From Stenotrophomonas aracearum (GTDB lineage: Bacteria > Pseudomonadota > Gammaproteobacteria > Xanthomonadales > Xanthomonadaceae), in assembly GCF_031834615.1 (NCBI RefSeq), contig NZ_CP115543.1, forward strand, positions 2,987,001-3,051,000: a stretch of DNA of 64,000 nucleotides, given 5' to 3'. The position numbers and the translations under genes are program-made. Below, piece after piece: positions 8,290-16,540 of this stretch (position 1 is its first letter; each line of letters starts with the position of its first letter). The notes under the pieces are model-generated. The model did not search any database and had not been told where the DNA came from. It saw only the letters and a program-made list of their open reading frames with translations.

Positions 8290-9413
8290 ACGTTCACCCC
8301 TGCGACGTGGCTGGCCTGCCAGCGTTCGCGCTTCATGCTTTCCACCACCACGACCTCCAGGGACTGCACCGCGCGTTCGCGCGCCACGTCATCGCTCCAC
8401 ACCGCGTCGGGCAGGCCGCCCAATGCGCGTCGCAATGCCTGCACCAGCCGGGCGCGCTCCGGCGCCGACAGCGCCACGCGCGCATCGGCCAGCGGGCCGG
8501 CAAACAGTCCGGCCCAGTCCTGCAGGCCGCGCACCACGTCCAGCAGGCCGCCGATCACCGCTTCGGCGGTGGTGGACAGCCGCGCCAGCAGGCGGTCGCG
8601 GGTGGCTTCCTGGACCAGCAGCTGGTCGGTGGAGCGCAGCACGGCCAGGTTGCGCACCTGGCGCAGCAGGCGGCCGAATTCCAGGTGCGAGGCACTGGGG
8701 TCGAGCGAATACATGTCCGCGCCCAGCGCCTGTTCCATGAAGTCGACCACCTGGGCGCGACGTTCGAAGCCGTACAGCGCGATCCAGCCGGCGTACTCGC
8801 CCACGCAGTCCTGGTGGTTGCCGATGAAGTCGCGGTAGCTCTGGCGCAGCGCGCGAGCGGAGAACTGGCTGCCGCGCGCGGCCAGGCGCGCCTTGACCGC
8901 GACATTCACGCCGCCGCGCAGGGCGGCACCCTGCCCCAGCGCCGCCTGTTCGGCCAGCAGCTGCTCCATCGCCTGCTGCAGCAGCTCGCGGACCTCCTCA
9001 AGTTCGTCATCGGCCAGCAGCGAACGCAGCACGGCCAGCATGTCGCTGGGATCCGGGAAGAACTGCTTGAGCAGGGCGAGCAGCTGAACCGGGCTGCGCA
9101 TGCCGTCGAGCAGCGCGCGCAGGTTGCTGACCTTGCCGTACACCTCGTCGTCCAGCACATGGTCGATCCAGGCCTGCGACTCGCTGCTGCCGCTGGTCTG
9201 CTGGCCGTCGCGGCGGCGCTGCAGCGAGGCAACGAGCGCGCCGAGGTCATCCTGCATGGACAACGCCGTGCTGAGCATGCCCGGGCGCGACGGCTTGCCC
9301 GAGGCGGCCGTGATGTCGCGCGATGCGTCGTCGCGGTCGCCCTGCGCGGTGGCCTGGCGCGGCGTGATCGGCAGCGGTGCGGTCTGCGGTCGATTAATGG
9401 CCGGCAGTGCCAT
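8286..9413 (-). CDS. sctW: T3SS gatekeeper SctW (InvE/MxiC type)
   Basis: 375 residues (InvE about 372). The N-terminus is polar and probably disordered; the rest is helical with the stretch SYRDFIGNHQDCVGEYAGWIALYGFERRAQ, matching the central HrpJ/YopN-like domain, followed by a TyeA-like C-terminal region. In InvE/MxiC both parts are in one polypeptide, as here. The gatekeeper holds back effectors until the translocon is in place. It overlaps sctC by 20 bases and sctV by four. Confidence 0.88.
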   Translation of the reverse strand: MALPAINRPQTAPLPITPRQATAQGDRDDASRDITAASGKPSRPGMLSTALSMQDDLGALVASLQRRRDGQQTSGSSESQAWIDHVLDDEVYGKVSNLRALLDGMRSPVQLLALLKQFFPDPSDMLAVLRSLLADDELEEVRELLQQAMEQLLAEQAALGQGAALRGGVNVAVKARLAARGSQFSARALRQSYRDFIGNHQDCVGEYAGWIALYGFERRAQVVDFMEQALGADMYSLDPSASHLEFGRLLRQVRNLAVLRSTDQLLVQEATRDRLLARLSTTAEAVIGGLLDVVRGLQDWAGLFAGPLADARVALSAPERARLVQALRRALGGLPDAVWSDDVARERAVQSLEVVVVESMKRERWQASHVAGVNV

Positions 9414-11082
9414 GCGCGCCCTCCACAGCGTTGAAGCCCGGGTGCAGTGCGCGGAACGTGTCGTGCACGGCTTCGCCTACGCCGGGGCCGTAGACCTCCG
9501 GCATGCGGTACGTGTCCACCGGGTCGCTGCCGTTGAGCAGGCGCGGCTGGATCAGGAACACGCGCACCAGGTTTTCGGCGGACTGGCTGTCCTGTCCGAA
9601 CAGCCTGCCCACGCCGGGAATGCGGCGCAGCCCGGGAATACCGGCATGGCCGACGTCGGACTGGCTGCGGGTGTAGCCACCCACCAGCAGGCTCAGCTCC
9701 TGCGGCACACGCGCGACGGTGTCGATCACGGTGCGGTTGACCAGCGGCAGGGTGTCCACCAGGCGGCTGGTATCGGCAGTACCATCTTCGATCTTCAGCT
9801 GCATTTCCACTTCGTTGCTGCTGGAAATGCGCGGCCGCACGCTGATGAGCGTGCCGTAGGTCACCGGCTCCAGCGAGGTGGCGCGCTCGCCGACCAGCTG
9901 GGCGTAGAAGGTCTGGTTGCTGTCGAAGTAGGCCGGGATGTTTTCCTGGGTCAGCAGCACCGGGCGCGAGACGATGTGCGCGTCGCCCTTGCTGGCCATG
10001 GCCTGCACCGAGGCGAGGAAACGGGTGCCGTCCAGCGTGCTGACCGAACCGGACTGGTTGATGCCGATCTTGAGCCGGTTGCCGACGTTGATGCCGCCGC
10101 TCCAGGTGACGCCGAGGCGGTCGAGCTGGGTCTTGCGGATGTCGATGATCCACAGCGAGAGTTCAATCTGCTTGCGCGGCACGTCCAGTTCACCGACCAG
10201 GCGCTTGACCTGTTCGATCTGGGCCAGGGTGCCGCGCACGATCAGGCTGTTGGTTTCGGCGTAGGCCATGATCACCGCCGGCGACGGGCCGACCGGCACG
10301 TTGCCGACACGCTGCGTCTCCGCAGCCGGCGCGGGCGTGGCGGGCAGCAGTTCCTCGGTGATGCTGGCCGGGTCGACCGGCAGCGAAGGCTGCTTGACCA
10401 CGGCACCGAAATCGCCGAGCTGCAGCACGCCGGCCAGCACGTCGGCCATGCCCGGCAGCGAGGTTTCGGCGGTGCGCAGGCCGAAGCGGCGGCCATTGAC
10501 GAAGCTGTGCTCCAGCTTGAGCACTTCCACATGGTGCGGGCTGGCGTCGGCGCCTTCGTACAGGTCGTCGAGGTAGCGCGCTGCGTTGAGCACGATATCC
10601 ACGTACACCGGCGGTCCGGCCACGTAGAACGTGCCGTCGGCGCCGCCCCCGCGCACCGGATAGCGCGCATCCGAGAGCCGTGCCTTGCGCAGGAAGTCGG
10701 CCAGGGTGGCCACCGAGGTCGAGCGCAGGCGGCCGACCGCGTTCTTCTGCTCGCTGGCGTCGTACACATAGATCGAGGTGCTGTCGCTGTACCAGACCAG
10801 GCCCAGCTCGGCGGTGACCTTTGCCAGCGTGTCGAACGGGCGGGCCAGGTCGAAGCTGCCGGACACCTTTTTCTTGTGGGCCTTCGGGCTGATCACCACG
10901 GCCTGGCGCGCGCGCGCGCCGATCGCATTGAGCAGGTGGTCGGCGCTGTCGGCGCGTGACACGAAGCCGGTGGCATGCGGCAGGTCGGCGCGGTCGGAAA
11001 TCGCGGTGCCTTCCAACGGGGTCTGCGCCAGTGCAGGCGCGCTGACGAACAGCAACAACAGGAACAACGACAGGGAACGCAT
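9394..11082 (-). CDS. sctC: T3SS outer-membrane secretin SctC (InvG type)
   Basis: 562 residues, the length I recall for InvG. Residues 1-20 form a Sec signal peptide ending SAPALAQ. Periplasmic N-domains follow, including VVKQPSLPVDPASITEEL, then the secretin core with TNSLIVRGTLAQIEQVKRLV, LDVPRKQIELSLWIIDI and the C-terminal RRIPGVGRLFG/VFLIQPRLL region. It forms the multimeric outer-membrane channel. Its presence proves an injectisome rather than a flagellar export apparatus. It starts three bases after the stop of the AraC-type regulator. No pilotin gene is visible in the window. Confidence 0.95.
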   Translation of the reverse strand: MRSLSLFLLLLFVSAPALAQTPLEGTAISDRADLPHATGFVSRADSADHLLNAIGARARQAVVISPKAHKKKVSGSFDLARPFDTLAKVTAELGLVWYSDSTSIYVYDASEQKNAVGRLRSTSVATLADFLRKARLSDARYPVRGGGADGTFYVAGPPVYVDIVLNAARYLDDLYEGADASPHHVEVLKLEHSFVNGRRFGLRTAETSLPGMADVLAGVLQLGDFGAVVKQPSLPVDPASITEELLPATPAPAAETQRVGNVPVGPSPAVIMAYAETNSLIVRGTLAQIEQVKRLVGELDVPRKQIELSLWIIDIRKTQLDRLGVTWSGGINVGNRLKIGINQSGSVSTLDGTRFLASVQAMASKGDAHIVSRPVLLTQENIPAYFDSNQTFYAQLVGERATSLEPVTYGTLISVRPRISSSNEVEMQLKIEDGTADTSRLVDTLPLVNRTVIDTVARVPQELSLLVGGYTRSQSDVGHAGIPGLRRIPGVGRLFGQDSQSAENLVRVFLIQPRLLNGSDPVDTYRMPEVYGPGVGEAVHDTFRALHPGFNAVEGAHGTAGH

Positions 11083-11085
11083 GGA

Positions 11086-11763
11086 TCACTCGTTGGGCGT
11101 CGGAACGGCCCGGTAGACGGAAAGGGGAGAACAGCCGATCAGCGACTTCACGTCGGTGCAGAAATGCGACAGCGACGCGTAGCCGTGGTCGGCCGCGAGG
11201 TAGGTGAACGAGCGCGCACGCCCGGGATAGGCGAGCAGCGCCCGCGCGGCGCGCTGGATGCGCAGCTCGCGCTTGAGCGGGCGGCCCAGCACCTGGCGGC
11301 AGCGCCGGTGGAACTGGGCCGAGGACAGCCCGTAACGCTCGGCCAGCGCAGCGACCGTGCTTTCGCCGCCTTCCTCGAGCAGGAAGCGCATCAGTCCGTA
11401 GCTTTCGCTGCGGGCCAGGTGGCGAAGCAGGCAGGCGGCCGGGGGGTCTTCGTCCTGCCCGGCGCCGCGCGCCAACTGGCCGATCAACCACGCAGCCGCC
11501 ACGTCCGGCACGTCCAGCGCGGCCGGCACCGCCCAGCACAGCGGCGGCGGCTCGGCGACCGGGCGCTGCACGCCGGAGGCGTGGTCGTAGTGGGCCAGCG
11601 CGCGGGCCATGCCACTGCCCGCCAGCGCCACCGCCTGCAGCCCGGTGCCACGCGGCAAAGGCAGGCCGGCCAGCAATAGACGCTCACCGGCCGCGAGTTG
11701 CACACGCTGGCCACCGGCGCTGATCGGGACCGGCGCCTGCCCTACATTGACGATGACGTGCAT
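11086..11763 (-). CDS. invF: AraC-family transcriptional activator of the T3SS (InvF type)
   Basis: 225 residues from an ATG preceded by GGGAGGGG six bases upstream. The frame extends further 5' but that part covers the divergent intergenic region and has no Shine-Dalgarno, so this start is chosen. The C-terminal half has two helix-turn-helix motifs of the AraC family: STVAALAERYGLSSAQFHRR and the ADHGYASLSHFCTDVKSLIG segment with the typical SP..YR end. It heads the secretion operon as invF precedes invG in SPI-1. In Salmonella InvF acts with the SicA chaperone on effector genes; the same logic here is inference. Confidence 0.88.
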   Translation of the reverse strand: MHVIVNVGQAPVPISAGGQRVQLAAGERLLLAGLPLPRGTGLQAVALAGSGMARALAHYDHASGVQRPVAEPPPLCWAVPAALDVPDVAAAWLIGQLARGAGQDEDPPAACLLRHLARSESYGLMRFLLEEGGESTVAALAERYGLSSAQFHRRCRQVLGRPLKRELRIQRAARALLAYPGRARSFTYLAADHGYASLSHFCTDVKSLIGCSPLSVYRAVPTPNE

Positions 11764-11909
11764 CCGACCCCTCCCTTCAACAAGGGCTGCATGGTGAAGA
11801 CGGGGTGGGGGCAAGGCTTTACAAGAAGTTAGAAAGCCGACGCGAGTTGGGGTATTTGTATCGGTCCCGCTCAGACAGTTGCGCGTTCGCGCCACCAGGA
11901 ATCGATCCC

Positions 11910-12302
11910 ATGACACCGCTGCTCGGCATCCACCACGTCGCCCTGATATGCGCCGATTACGACAGATCGCGCGATTTCTACGTGCGCATCCTCGGCCTGA
12001 CGGTGAAGGCCGAGCACCATCGCGCCGCGCGCGCCTCGTGGAAACTGGACCTGGCGCTGCCCGACGGCGGGCAGCTGGAGCTGTTCTCGTTCCCTGCGCC
12101 GCCGCCCCGGCCCAGCCGCCCGGAGGCGCAGGGCCTGCGCCACCTGGCGTTCCGGGTGAAGGCGCTGGAGCCGATGATCGAGCGCCTGGCCGCTGAGGGC
12201 GTGGCCTGCGAACCGATCCGCACCGATGAGTACACCGGCCAGCGTTTCACCTTCTTCGCCGACCCCGACGGGCTGCCACTGGAACTCTATGAAGTCAACT
12301 GA
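11910..12302 (+). CDS. VOC-family glyoxalase-like protein (YaeR/GloA2 type)
   Basis: 130 residues. The ATG start has AGGA nine bases upstream and opens MTPLLGIHHVALICADYD. The single glyoxalase/VOC fold carries likely metal ligands in GIHHVAL, GLRHLAFRV and the C-terminal PDGLPLELYE. It closely resembles E. coli YaeR (the FYCDILGF, SWKGDLAL and FSFPFPPERPSRPEA blocks have counterparts). A metal-dependent lyase acting on a small electrophile is plausible; the true substrate is uncertain. It is divergent from the T3SS regulator and marks where ordinary chromosomal genes begin. Confidence 0.85.
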   Translation: MTPLLGIHHVALICADYDRSRDFYVRILGLTVKAEHHRAARASWKLDLALPDGGQLELFSFPAPPPRPSRPEAQGLRHLAFRVKALEPMIERLAAEGVACEPIRTDEYTGQRFTFFADPDGLPLELYEVN

Positions 12303-12412
12303 ATAGGTTGTAGTCGACGAAAAACTTCCGTTCCGTACCAGAGCGAATGGGTATACAGTCCAGCTGTCCCGGCCGAGCGCCGGCATCCACGTACATCCCT
12401 GGGAGGGGAAAC

Positions 12413-12856
12413 ATGCGCAAGACGTTCAAGACCCTGCTGCTGGCGCTGCCGTTGGTGATGGCCGCACTGTCCGCTTCGGCCGCCGACAGCCCGGTAGGCC
12501 GCTGGAAGACCATCGACGACAAGACCGGCCAGGTGAAGTCGATCGTGGAGATCACCCAGGCCACCAACGGCACCCTCAGCGGCAAAGTGGTGGAAGTGCT
12601 GAAGTCGGACAAGGGCCCGAACCCGGTCTGCGACGACTGCAGCGGCGCCAACAAGGGCAAGCCGGTCAAGGGCATGACCATCCTGTGGAACCTCAAGCCG
12701 GACGGCGACCACAAGTGGGCCGGCGGCACCGTGCTGGACCCGGCCAACGGCAAGACCTACAAGTCCAAGGTGGAACTGCACCAGGGCGGCAAGAAGCTGG
12801 ACATGTCCGGCTGCGTGGCCTTCATCTGCCGCGCCCAGACCTGGGTCCGCGAGTAA
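12413..12856 (+). CDS. Secreted DUF2147 protein
   Basis: 147 residues. The ATG has GGGAGGGGAA just upstream. Residues 1-23 are a Sec signal peptide (MRKTFKTLLLALPLVMAALSASA). The mature part is a small basic beta-rich domain with the DUF2147 pattern: SPVGRWKTIDDKTGQVKSIV, a Cys pair in VCDDCSGANKGKPVKGM, and GCVAFICRAQTWVR at the C-terminus. The family is periplasmic or secreted and its function is unknown. Lone gene with a terminator-like hairpin after it. Confidence 0.85.
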   Translation: MRKTFKTLLLALPLVMAALSASAADSPVGRWKTIDDKTGQVKSIVEITQATNGTLSGKVVEVLKSDKGPNPVCDDCSGANKGKPVKGMTILWNLKPDGDHKWAGGTVLDPANGKTYKSKVELHQGGKKLDMSGCVAFICRAQTWVRE

Positions 12857-12884
12857 GCGCAAACCCCGCAGGATCAAGCACATG

Positions 12885-12913
12885 GGGCCGCAGCGGGTTG
12901 ACCGCTGCGGCCC
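12885..12913 (+). terminator. Intrinsic terminator of the DUF2147 gene
   Basis: A 12-bp GC-rich perfect inverted repeat (arms 12885-12896 and 12902-12913) with a five-base loop is followed by the T-rich TTCGTCTTT. It lies 29 bases after the stop codon and ahead of metG. Confidence 0.7.
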
Positions 12914-12970
12914 TTCGTCTTTGCGGGGAGCATGCGATAATCCCGCGTTCCCCCGGCACCCACGCAGACC

Positions 12971-15052
12971 ATGACCCGCACCGCTCTCGTCACCACCGCC
13001 CTGCCCTACGCCAACGGCCCGCTGCACCTGGGCCACCTGGTCGGCTACATCCAGGCTGACATCTGGGTGCGCGCGCGGCGAATGAGCGGCGGCAAGACCT
13101 GGTTCGTGTGCGCCGACGACACCCACGGCACCCCGATCATGCTGGCCGCGGAAAAGGCCGGGGTGACCCCGGAGGCGTTCATCGCCAACATCCAGGCCAG
13201 CCACGAGCGCGATTTCGCCGCGTTCGGTGTCGCATTCGACCACTACGACTCGACCAATTCGGCCGGCAACAAGGCGCTGACCGAAGCGTTCTACCTCAAG
13301 CTCGAGGCGGAAGGCCACATCACGCGCCGTTCGGTGGCCCAGTTCTACGACCCGGCCAAGGGCATGTTCCTGCCCGACCGCTACATCAAGGGCATCTGCC
13401 CGAACTGCGGCACGCCCGACCAGTACGGCGACAACTGCGAAGTGTGCGGCGCCACCTATGCGCCGACCGAGCTGAAGGACCCGCGTTCGGTGATTTCCGG
13501 TGCGACCCCGGAAATCCGCGATTCGGAGCACTTCTTCTTTGAAGTGGGCCGCTTCGAGAGCTTCCTGCGCGAGTGGCTGGCCGGCGACGTGGCCCTGCCC
13601 GGCGTGAAGGCCAAGCTGGGCGAGTGGCTCAATGCCGAAGGCGGCCTGCGCGCGTGGGACATCTCGCGCGATGCGCCCTACTTCGGCTTCCAGATTCCCG
13701 GCCACCCGGGCAAGTACTTCTACGTGTGGCTGGACGCGCCGATCGGCTACCTGTCCAGCTTCCAGGCGCTGTGCGCGAAGACCGGCGAAGACTTCGACGC
13801 GCACCTGCGCGCCGGCACCAGCACCGAGCTGCACCACTTCATCGGCAAGGACATCGTGAACTTCCACGGCCTGTTCTGGCCGGCGGTGCTGCACGGCACC
13901 GGCCACCGCGCGCCGACCCGCCTGCACGTCAACGGTTACCTGACCGTGGACGGCGCCAAGATGTCCAAGTCGCGCGGTACTTTCGTGATGGCCCGTACCT
14001 TCCTGGACGCCGGGCTGGAGCCGGAGGCGCTGCGCTACTACTTCGCCGCCAAGTCCTCCGGCGGCGTGGACGACCTGGACCTGAACCTGGGCGACTTCAT
14101 CGCGCGGGTCAATGCCGACCTGGTCGGCAAGTTCGTCAACCTGGCCAGCCGCTGCGCCGGCTTCATCAGCAAGCGCTTCGACGGCCGCCTGGCCGACGCG
14201 CTGCCCGATGCCGCCCAGTACGACCGCTTCGTCGCGGCGCTGGCACCGGTGCGCGAAGCCTATGAGCGCAATGATCCAGCCGCCGCGCTGCGCCTGACCA
14301 TGGCGCTGGCCGACGAAGCCAACCGCTACATCGACGAGCAGAAGCCGTGGGTGATCGCCAAGCAGGACGGCGCCGACGCGCAGCTGCAGTCGGTCTGCAC
14401 CCAGGGCCTGAACCTGTTCCGGGTGCTGGTCACCGCGCTCAAGCCGGTGCTGCCGGCCACCGCCGCGCAGGCCGAGGCCTTCCTGGCCGCGCCGGTGCAG
14501 CGCTGGACCGACATCGCCTCGCCGCTGCTGGCCCACACCATCGCCGTGTACAGCCCGCTGTTCACCCGTATCGACCCGAAAATGATTGACGCCATGACCG
14601 ACGCTTCCAAGGACACCCTCGCCGCCCCCGCGCCTGCCGCCCCGGTCAAGCCGGCCAAGCCGGCAGCGCCCGCCGCTGCACCGGCCGCCGCGCCCTCTGC
14701 CGCCGCTGCCGAAGGCCCGGCCTACATCGGCATCGACGACTTCGCCAAGCTCGACCTGCGTATCGGCAAGGTGCTGGCCTGCGAATTCGTGGACGGCTCT
14801 GACAAGCTGCTGCGCTTCGAACTGGACGCCGGCGACCTCGGCACGCGCCAGATCTTCTCCGGCATCCGCGCCAGCTACGGCGAGCCGGAAAAGCTGGTCG
14901 GCCGCAGCGTGGTGTTCATCGCCAACCTGGCCCCGCGCAAGATGCGCTTCGGCCTGAGCGAAGGCATGATCCTGTCGGCCGGTTTCGACGGTGGCGCGCT
15001 GGCGCTGCTGGACGCCGACAGCAGCGCGCTGCCGGGCATGCCGGTCCGGTAA
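12971..15052 (+). CDS. metG: Methionyl-tRNA synthetase
   Basis: 693 residues. The HIGH-type motif is HLGH at 19-22 and KMSKS at 330-334. A zinc knuckle with Cys pairs starts at residue 143 (CPNCG, CEVCG). The C-terminal ~110 residues are the tRNA-binding OB domain (IDDFAKLDLRIGKVL, then KLVGRSVVFIANLAPRKMRFG). An Ala/Pro/Lys-rich linker around 545-580 joins it to the anticodon-binding domain. It charges tRNA(Met) in the cytoplasm and is essential. Full length and intact; followed after four bases by a HAD hydrolase gene. Confidence 0.98.
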   Translation: MTRTALVTTALPYANGPLHLGHLVGYIQADIWVRARRMSGGKTWFVCADDTHGTPIMLAAEKAGVTPEAFIANIQASHERDFAAFGVAFDHYDSTNSAGNKALTEAFYLKLEAEGHITRRSVAQFYDPAKGMFLPDRYIKGICPNCGTPDQYGDNCEVCGATYAPTELKDPRSVISGATPEIRDSEHFFFEVGRFESFLREWLAGDVALPGVKAKLGEWLNAEGGLRAWDISRDAPYFGFQIPGHPGKYFYVWLDAPIGYLSSFQALCAKTGEDFDAHLRAGTSTELHHFIGKDIVNFHGLFWPAVLHGTGHRAPTRLHVNGYLTVDGAKMSKSRGTFVMARTFLDAGLEPEALRYYFAAKSSGGVDDLDLNLGDFIARVNADLVGKFVNLASRCAGFISKRFDGRLADALPDAAQYDRFVAALAPVREAYERNDPAAALRLTMALADEANRYIDEQKPWVIAKQDGADAQLQSVCTQGLNLFRVLVTALKPVLPATAAQAEAFLAAPVQRWTDIASPLLAHTIAVYSPLFTRIDPKMIDAMTDASKDTLAAPAPAAPVKPAKPAAPAAAPAAAPSAAAAEGPAYIGIDDFAKLDLRIGKVLACEFVDGSDKLLRFELDAGDLGTRQIFSGIRASYGEPEKLVGRSVVFIANLAPRKMRFGLSEGMILSAGFDGGALALLDADSSALPGMPVR

Positions 15053-15056
15053 CACC

Positions 15057-15647
15057 GTGGAACTGGCGCTGTTCGACTTCGACAACACCATTACCGACTG
15101 CGACACCTATGCGCGTTTCCTGCGCCGGGTGGCCACGCCGGAACAACTGGCGCATGCCTGGTGGAAGGTCGGACCATGGCTGCTGGCGTATCGGCTGAAA
15201 CTGATCTCGGCCGAGCGCATCCGCGCGCGCGTCACCTGGCTGGTGATGCGCGGCCGCCATGGCGACGACATCGCCGCCCAGGCCGCCGGCTTCGCGCGGG
15301 ACGTGCTGCCGGGCGTGGTGCATCCAAAGATGCTCGAGCAGATCCGCTGGCACCAGCAGCAGCGCCACACCGTGGTGGTGGTGTCCGGTTCGCTGGACCT
15401 GTATCTGCGCCCGTGGTGCGAAAGCATGGGCGTGGAGATGCTGTGCAATCGGCTCGAGGGCAAGGAAGGGCGGCTGACCGGCCGCTACGCCGACGGCGAC
15501 CTGGGCCCGCGCAAGGCCGAACGGATCCGCAGCCGCTACGACCTGTCGCGCTACCTGCGCATCCACGCCTACGGCGACAGCCGCGAAGACCGCCCGATGC
15601 TGGCCCTCGCGCATGAGCGCTGGTATCGCGGCAAGCTGCTGAAATGA
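15057..15647 (+). CDS. HAD-superfamily (subclass IB) phosphatase
   Basis: 196 residues. A GTG start is chosen because the conserved sequence begins directly with [14 protein letters not shown]; the upstream frame lies in metG. HAD motif I is D7-F-D9-N-T, motif II is the VVVSGS segment, and motif III/IV is [10 protein letters not shown] near the C-terminus with a Lys in GPRKAERIR. This is the HAD-IB type of phosphoserine-phosphatase-like and PgpC-like enzymes; the substrate cannot be told. The stop overlaps the rnfB start (ATGA). Confidence 0.85.
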   Translation: MELALFDFDNTITDCDTYARFLRRVATPEQLAHAWWKVGPWLLAYRLKLISAERIRARVTWLVMRGRHGDDIAAQAAGFARDVLPGVVHPKMLEQIRWHQQQRHTVVVVSGSLDLYLRPWCESMGVEMLCNRLEGKEGRLTGRYADGDLGPRKAERIRSRYDLSRYLRIHAYGDSREDRPMLALAHERWYRGKLLK

Positions 15648-16072
15648 TCGCTCTTGTCGAACGCCTCGACCGGTTGCTGCCGCAGACCCAGTGCGGGCAA
15701 TGCGGCTTCGACGGCTGTCGCCCGTATGCCGAGGCGATGGCGCGCGGCGACGCGGGCGTGGACCATTGCCCGCCCGGTGGCGATGCCGGCGCGCGCGCAT
15801 TGGCGAAGGTGCTGGGCGTGCCGGCCCTGCCCTACGACCGCAGCCGCGGCCAGCACCTGCCCGCGCAGGTGGCGCGGGTGGTGGAGGCCGACTGCATCGG
15901 CTGCACCAAGTGCATCCAGGCGTGTCCGGTGGATGCGATCGTAGGCGGTGCCAAGTACATGCACACGGTGAATGCCGACCTGTGCACCGGGTGCGAGTTG
16001 TGCATTCCACCGTGTCCGGTGGATTGCATCGAGCTGGTACCCACGGATCACGTCAGGGCAGCGCAGCCGTAA
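15644..16072 (+). CDS. rnfB: RnfB-like iron-sulfur electron-transfer protein
   Basis: 142 residues. The N-terminal CGQCGFDGC with a fourth Cys at 42 is the RnfB-type four-cysteine cluster (C17, C20, C25, C42). Two ferredoxin [4Fe-4S] motifs follow: C84[11 protein letters not shown] and C114[11 protein letters not shown]. The N-terminal membrane anchor of canonical RnfB is missing, and no rnfA, C, D, G or E gene lies nearby. It may therefore be a soluble electron carrier rather than part of an Rnf pump. It is co-translated with the HAD phosphatase and converges on the RidA gene with a 20-base overlap. Confidence 0.88.
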   Translation: MIALVERLDRLLPQTQCGQCGFDGCRPYAEAMARGDAGVDHCPPGGDAGARALAKVLGVPALPYDRSRGQHLPAQVARVVEADCIGCTKCIQACPVDAIVGGAKYMHTVNADLCTGCELCIPPCPVDCIELVPTDHVRAAQP

Positions 16073-16400
16073 CCACGATTTCGACCTTCCAGTCCGCGTC
16101 GGCCAGCTTCGCTTCCACGGTGGCGCGGGCCGGGGTCATGCCGGGCACCACCCATTCGTCCCACGCGGCGTTCATGCCTGCGAAATCGGCCATGTCGGCC
16201 AGGAAAATCTCGGCGCGCAGCACGTGCTGCTTGTCGCTGGCCACCAGTGCCAGCAGCTTGTCGATCTCCTCCAGCACCTGGCGGGTCTGGCCGGTGATGT
16301 CCTGGCTGGTGTCTTCGGGGATCTGCCCGGAGAGGTAGGCGACCTTGTTGTGCACGGTCATCTCGGACATGCGCGGACCGACATCGTAGCGTTCGATCAT
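16053..16400 (-). CDS. RidA/YjgF-family enamine/imine deaminase
   Basis: 115 residues starting [18 protein letters not shown]. Recognised by the RidA core [29 protein letters not shown] and the end [20 protein letters not shown]. The arginine of the classical active site (R105 of RidA) is not obvious: the segment reads [14 protein letters not shown], so PARATVE probably supplies it. Family members hydrolyse reactive enamines released by PLP enzymes. Its 3' end overlaps rnfB on the other strand by 20 bases. Confidence 0.85.
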   Translation of the reverse strand: MIERYDVGPRMSEMTVHNKVAYLSGQIPEDTSQDITGQTRQVLEEIDKLLALVASDKQHVLRAEIFLADMADFAGMNAAWDEWVVPGMTPARATVEAKLADADWKVEIVVTAALP

Positions 16401-16540
16401 GGCGTGGACTCCTCTGTGATGGTGCGGCCATTGTCGCCGATGCCGCCACACCGCGCACACGCACCCCGCTTGGCAACGGCGGGCCGGAAGCGCACGATTC
16501 CCCGGCAAGGCACGGTGTCGTGCCGGAACCCGCTGCCTCG

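Noticed and set aside
1..11082. Flagellar export apparatus
   Set aside because: A secretin, a gatekeeper and an InvB-type chaperone are present, and no flagellar structural gene is in the operon.
1..11763. Hrp2-type T3SS expected in xanthomonads
   Set aside because: Gene order and the InvC/InvB sequence features match the SPI-1 family; hrp/hrc order and Hpa genes are absent.
12857..12970. Riboswitch ahead of metG
   Set aside because: The short gap contains only the upstream gene's terminator and a simple leader.
12287..15106. Very long open frame antisense to metG
   Set aside because: Low-complexity, His/Gln/Arg-rich product typical of the complementary frame of a GC-rich gene; metG on the other strand has all synthetase motifs.
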